Assembly: GCA_022844475.1 (NCBI GenBank)
Contig: JALHLR010000036.1
Location: forward strand, 1-33,788
DNA: 33,788 nucleotides
Direction of reading: 5' to 3'
From: Hyphomonadaceae bacterium
GTDB lineage: Bacteria; Pseudomonadota; Alphaproteobacteria; Caulobacterales; Hyphomonadaceae
Shown: positions 31,319-33,788 of the stretch, piece by piece
Position numbering within the stretch: the stretch's first letter is position 1
Layout: every line of letters begins with the position of its first letter
Made by a program: the position numbers and the translations under genes
The notes under the pieces: model-generated
Database searches by the model: none
Told to the model about the DNA's origin: nothing
What the model saw: the letters and a program-made list of their open reading frames with translations, nothing else

Positions 31319-31645
31319 TTAGATCGACTCTTTCAGTTCTTTCGCGGCGCGGAAGGCAACTTTCTTCGAAGCCTTGATCTGCACCGGCTCGCCCGTGGCG
31401 GGGTTGCGGCCCATGCGGGCGGCGCGCTTGCGGACAACCAGAACGCCGAGGCCGGCGAGACGGATACGGTCGCCCTTCTTGAGGTGCTTGGTGACCAGCG
31501 CGACGACGTCGTTCAGCATCGCTTCGGTCTGCTTCTTCGGAAGCTCATGGTTCTCGGCGAGGTTGGCCGCGAGGTGCTTGAGGCTGACCGTGTTCTGTTT
31601 TGCCTTGGCTGCAGTTTTCGCTGCGGCGGTTTTAGCTGTGGCCAT
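31319..31645 (-). CDS. HU family DNA-binding protein
   Basis: ATG 31645 gives 108 residues; an upstream frame start at 31687 is rejected because it adds a non-family leader. An N-terminal Lys/Ala stretch (MATAKTAAAKTAAKAK) of about 16 residues precedes the HU fold. The DNA-binding arm is visible as RMGRNPATGEPVQI and the body as KKQTEAMLNDVVALVTKHLK and GDRIRLAGLGVLVVRKR. HU proteins bend and compact DNA as dimers. The basic tail is longer than in E. coli HU and may increase DNA affinity. The GPxG-like saddle and the RNPxTG arm are intact. A terminator follows. The 172-bp gap before the next gene (31646-31817) is AT-richer and holds its promoter. Confidence 0.93.
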   Translation of the reverse strand: MATAKTAAAKTAAKAKQNTVSLKHLAANLAENHELPKKQTEAMLNDVVALVTKHLKKGDRIRLAGLGVLVVRKRAARMGRNPATGEPVQIKASKKVAFRAAKELKESI

Positions 31646-31817
31646 GTCTTTTCGACTCCCGTGTGAAAAACCTGCACCTGAATACACGGAAATGAAGGTC
31701 TCCCAAGCGGGAAACGCGTGATTTACAAGGGTTTTTGCCGCTTTTCACAGCAAAAACCCCCAAAAATCACGATTTTGGAACGCTTCCAGCCTCGGGAACC
31801 CCCGCAAATACAGGTTT

Positions 31818-33788
31818 TCAGCGAATCGCGACGGGCTGAGTCGTGACGCCTGCGACCTCTGACCCGCTCTTTTTCCGGTGCGACCAGCGGGTCCAATACG
31901 GGGTCTCGACGCGCTCACCATAGTTGGCGTCGAGATAGGCGCTGTAAATGTCCCGCATGAGATCGGCGGTGGCCTGCACCATCGACATCTTGGCGATCAT
32001 CACATGATCGGCGTCTGAAAAGATCGCTTCGGCTTCGGGATGCCTCTGTTCGCTGACGGTTCGGTTCTTGTGCAATGTGAGCCAGCTGCCCTTCGGCGCG
32101 CGGGCGTTCATCAGGAACGGGAACGGGTTGGTCATGTCGAGCGTCGATACAGACTCGCCCGGCTTGATGACGGTTTTGAGATCGTCGACGGCGGCCATCA
32201 GGGTTTCCATGTATTCGCCCTGCCGCAATTCCTGGCGGCGGCCGAGCTGGCCGGAGAGCCAGATATTGTAGAGGCGATCGGCCGGCGTTTCGGACATGTT
32301 GACCGCGCGGTTGAAGAGGCTTTCGCGCTCGGGGACATGGACGTTGCGCAGGGCCGGCTCGCGTGCCCATGGGGCGGGAGGACGGATCTGTTCGCGCAGG
32401 GTGGCGTAGGCCTGGTCGACCAGGACGAGGCCACGGTCGAGCGTGATGGCGAGCGACAGCATCGCGAAGGCGCCGACGGCGGCGACACGGGCCATGCGGA
32501 GGGCACTGTCTTCCTGCAGCACGCGGACAGCGCCGTAGGCGCCGAGCACGATCAGGGCGGACATGTTCCGGAGCTGGCCGTTCTGGTTGATGATGAACAA
32601 GCACATCACCATGATGAATCCGCCCGCCACCGCGTCGCGCCAGGTGAAGCGTCCCATGGCGGCTAGAACGCCAAGGGGGGCAGCGGCGAACAACATGTCC
32701 TGCAGATTGTTGCGGACGAGGCCAAGCATTGACTCGGTGCGCGCACCTGAGACCTGCCCGGCGAAAATGATGTCGTTGATGTAGGCGACGAGGTTGCCGG
32801 TAAGCAGGCCTATGCCCAGGATCATCGCGGCGGTGAGGCCAGCGCCCCAGAGCAGCGTGCGGACGGGTCGCGGGTTGAGGAATGCGTAGATTCCCGCCCC
32901 GGCCACGCCCGCGACGAAATAGGTCGCCTTTAGCCAGAACATGAAGGTGAGCACGGCGGCGATGACGGCGATTTCCACGACCCCCAGGGATTCCTCGCGG
33001 TTGCGGCGCGGGGTCAGCATCATGAAGAGCGGGATAAGGGCGGCCCAGCCCCAGCGATTGTAGAACATGGCGTAGCTGAGATTGTCGCCCAGCACCTCGT
33101 TGGCGCCGTCGACCACCGTCTGGCTCTCGCCGCCCCAGCGTTCGAGCAGGGCTGCGGGAACGGTCACAAGGAAGACGATGCCAATCAGCGTGGCGGTGAT
33201 CGGCGTCGGAAAGCGGGAGGCGCCGATCCAGGCGCAGGCCAGCCCGAGCGCGAGGGCGACCCAGACGGATGCGAGTTCGACCGAGCCGCCATAGCCGCCG
33301 ATAAGCCCGGCAGCCCATGCCGGCAGGTAGAGCTGGGCGGCGCCCAGGGCGGTAGGGAAATCGGTCGAGGGCGTTTGTCCGTTGGCGATGCGGTAGGTCG
33401 AGTCAAAGAAGATCAGGCTGTCATGCGTGATCAGCGTGAAGACCGAGACCGGGCTCCAGAGGAAGAGAAGATATGCGGCTGCGAGCAGCGTGGCATAGCC
33501 GGTGACGACCAGGAAACGGGTGCTGAGGCCGGACAGCGCCTCCGCCCCCTTTGCGGCGACGAAGCGAACATGGCCGATGACCACGAGCGCAAGCAGGCCA
33601 GCGAAGGACATCCACTGGATCGATGCGGCGGTGTGGGCGAGGTTGATCGGGGTCATGCCGGCGCGGATCGCGTCCATCGGCCAGCCGGCGATGCCGGCAT
33701 TCGCGGCGAGAAAGGCGGGGCGGACGGCGAAGGCGACGACGGCCCAGACAAGAAGGAGGAGCCCGAGCCGGTCGCTGGCGAGGAAGCG
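31818..33788 (-). CDS. Large polytopic membrane protein, GT-C glycosyltransferase-like (5' end beyond window)
   Basis: The frame is open to the window edge (657 codons visible), and the sequence upstream of the internal ATG 33677 encodes another membrane helix (LGLLLLVWAVVAFAVRPAFL), so the true start lies outside. The visible N-terminal two-thirds hold many hydrophobic helices. An early loop contains THDSLIFFDSTYRIANGQTP, with an Asp placed as in the first periplasmic loop of GT-C enzymes that use lipid-linked sugars. The C-terminal 200 residues are soluble, with VSTLDMTNPFPFLMNARAPK. GT-C membership is an inference from layout; the acceptor is unknown. It could also be a polymer-export or O-antigen-type membrane protein. 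Confidence 0.75.
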   Translation of the reverse strand, partial: RFLASDRLGLLLLVWAVVAFAVRPAFLAANAGIAGWPMDAIRAGMTPINLAHTAASIQWMSFAGLLALVVIGHVRFVAAKGAEALSGLSTRFLVVTGYATLLAAAYLLFLWSPVSVFTLITHDSLIFFDSTYRIANGQTPSTDFPTALGAAQLYLPAWAAGLIGGYGGSVELASVWVALALGLACAWIGASRFPTPITATLIGIVFLVTVPAALLERWGGESQTVVDGANEVLGDNLSYAMFYNRWGWAALIPLFMMLTPRRNREESLGVVEIAVIAAVLTFMFWLKATYFVAGVAGAGIYAFLNPRPVRTLLWGAGLTAAMILGIGLLTGNLVAYINDIIFAGQVSGARTESMLGLVRNNLQDMLFAAAPLGVLAAMGRFTWRDAVAGGFIMVMCLFIINQNGQLRNMSALIVLGAYGAVRVLQEDSALRMARVAAVGAFAMLSLAITLDRGLVLVDQAYATLREQIRPPAPWAREPALRNVHVPERESLFNRAVNMSETPADRLYNIWLSGQLGRRQELRQGEYMETLMAAVDDLKTVIKPGESVSTLDMTNPFPFLMNARAPKGSWLTLHKNRTVSEQRHPEAEAIFSDADHVMIAKMSMVQATADLMRDIYSAYLDANYGERVETPYWTRWSHRKKSGSEVAGVTTQPVAIR

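Noticed and set aside
31915-33318. Long alternative frame (about 467 codons) inside the GT-C-like gene
   Set aside because: Arg/Pro-rich shadow of the real membrane protein frame.

Overview
This is a GC-rich window from what looks like an alphaproteobacterium, most likely of the Caulobacterales/Hyphomonadaceae type. The lineage is inferred from gene content and was not tested by search. The clues are a DUF2336 protein, a type-2 ArgC close behind rplM-rpsI, many TonB, peptidase and acyl-CoA genes, a CxC/CxxC Bfd next to Bfr, and an HU with a Lys/Ala-rich N-terminus. Both ends cut a gene: the left end holds only the N-terminus of a propionyl-CoA carboxylase beta subunit, and the right end cuts a large membrane protein at its 5' side. 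No phage, insertion sequence, CRISPR array, rRNA or tRNA was seen.

Layout. 1-5841 (all minus): an S46 dipeptidyl peptidase, a concentrative nucleoside transporter, a TonB-dependent receptor, then pccB; the first three are closely spaced and look like a nutrient-scavenging cluster. 6288-12640 (mostly minus): an HD-domain protein, an ABM-monooxygenase/acyl-CoA dehydrogenase pair, a decayed plus-strand SnoaL-like pseudogene with two stops, a secreted protein of unknown function, a crotonase lacking the usual glutamates, and a class III CoA-transferase whose only sensible start codon is CTG. This stretch is acyl-CoA catabolism. 12768-16859: a DUF2336 protein running tail-to-tail into argC, a small membrane protein coupled to argC, rpsI and rplM with a clear terminator, and a small Gly-rich membrane protein.

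16967-20924 (plus): a Tat-exported M28 peptidase, the bfd-bfr iron storage pair with two Fur-box-like sites exactly over the bfd start, and an MpaB/DUF2236 oxygenase-like protein. 20931-23701: a minus pair (DUF4105 protein and dienelactone-hydrolase-like enzyme) divergent from a periplasmic SIMPL protein. 23936-25438: a TIR-transmembrane-FGE-like fusion with the layout of a Toll-like receptor. It is followed by a short ORF and strong terminator, then rtcB.

26995-31687: a small secreted protein, SixA phosphatase, a calcium/sodium-type antiporter preceded by an easily missed 26-residue membrane protein, a NUDIX hydrolase, a DUF1176-like lipoprotein, a gene-poor stretch with a possible 84-residue ORF and palindromic repeat-like DNA, and HU with a bidirectional terminator. 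31818-33788: a GT-C-like polytopic membrane protein.

The best candidate for something new is the TIR-TM-FGE-like protein. Its predicted topology puts a catalytic-looking TIR domain inside the cell and a cysteine-bearing C-type-lectin/FGE fold outside, and the fold lacks the cysteines a true formylglycine-generating enzyme needs. Second-tier items are the CTG-start CoA-transferase, the 26-residue antiporter partner, and the apparently leaderless bfd with paired Fur-like sites.
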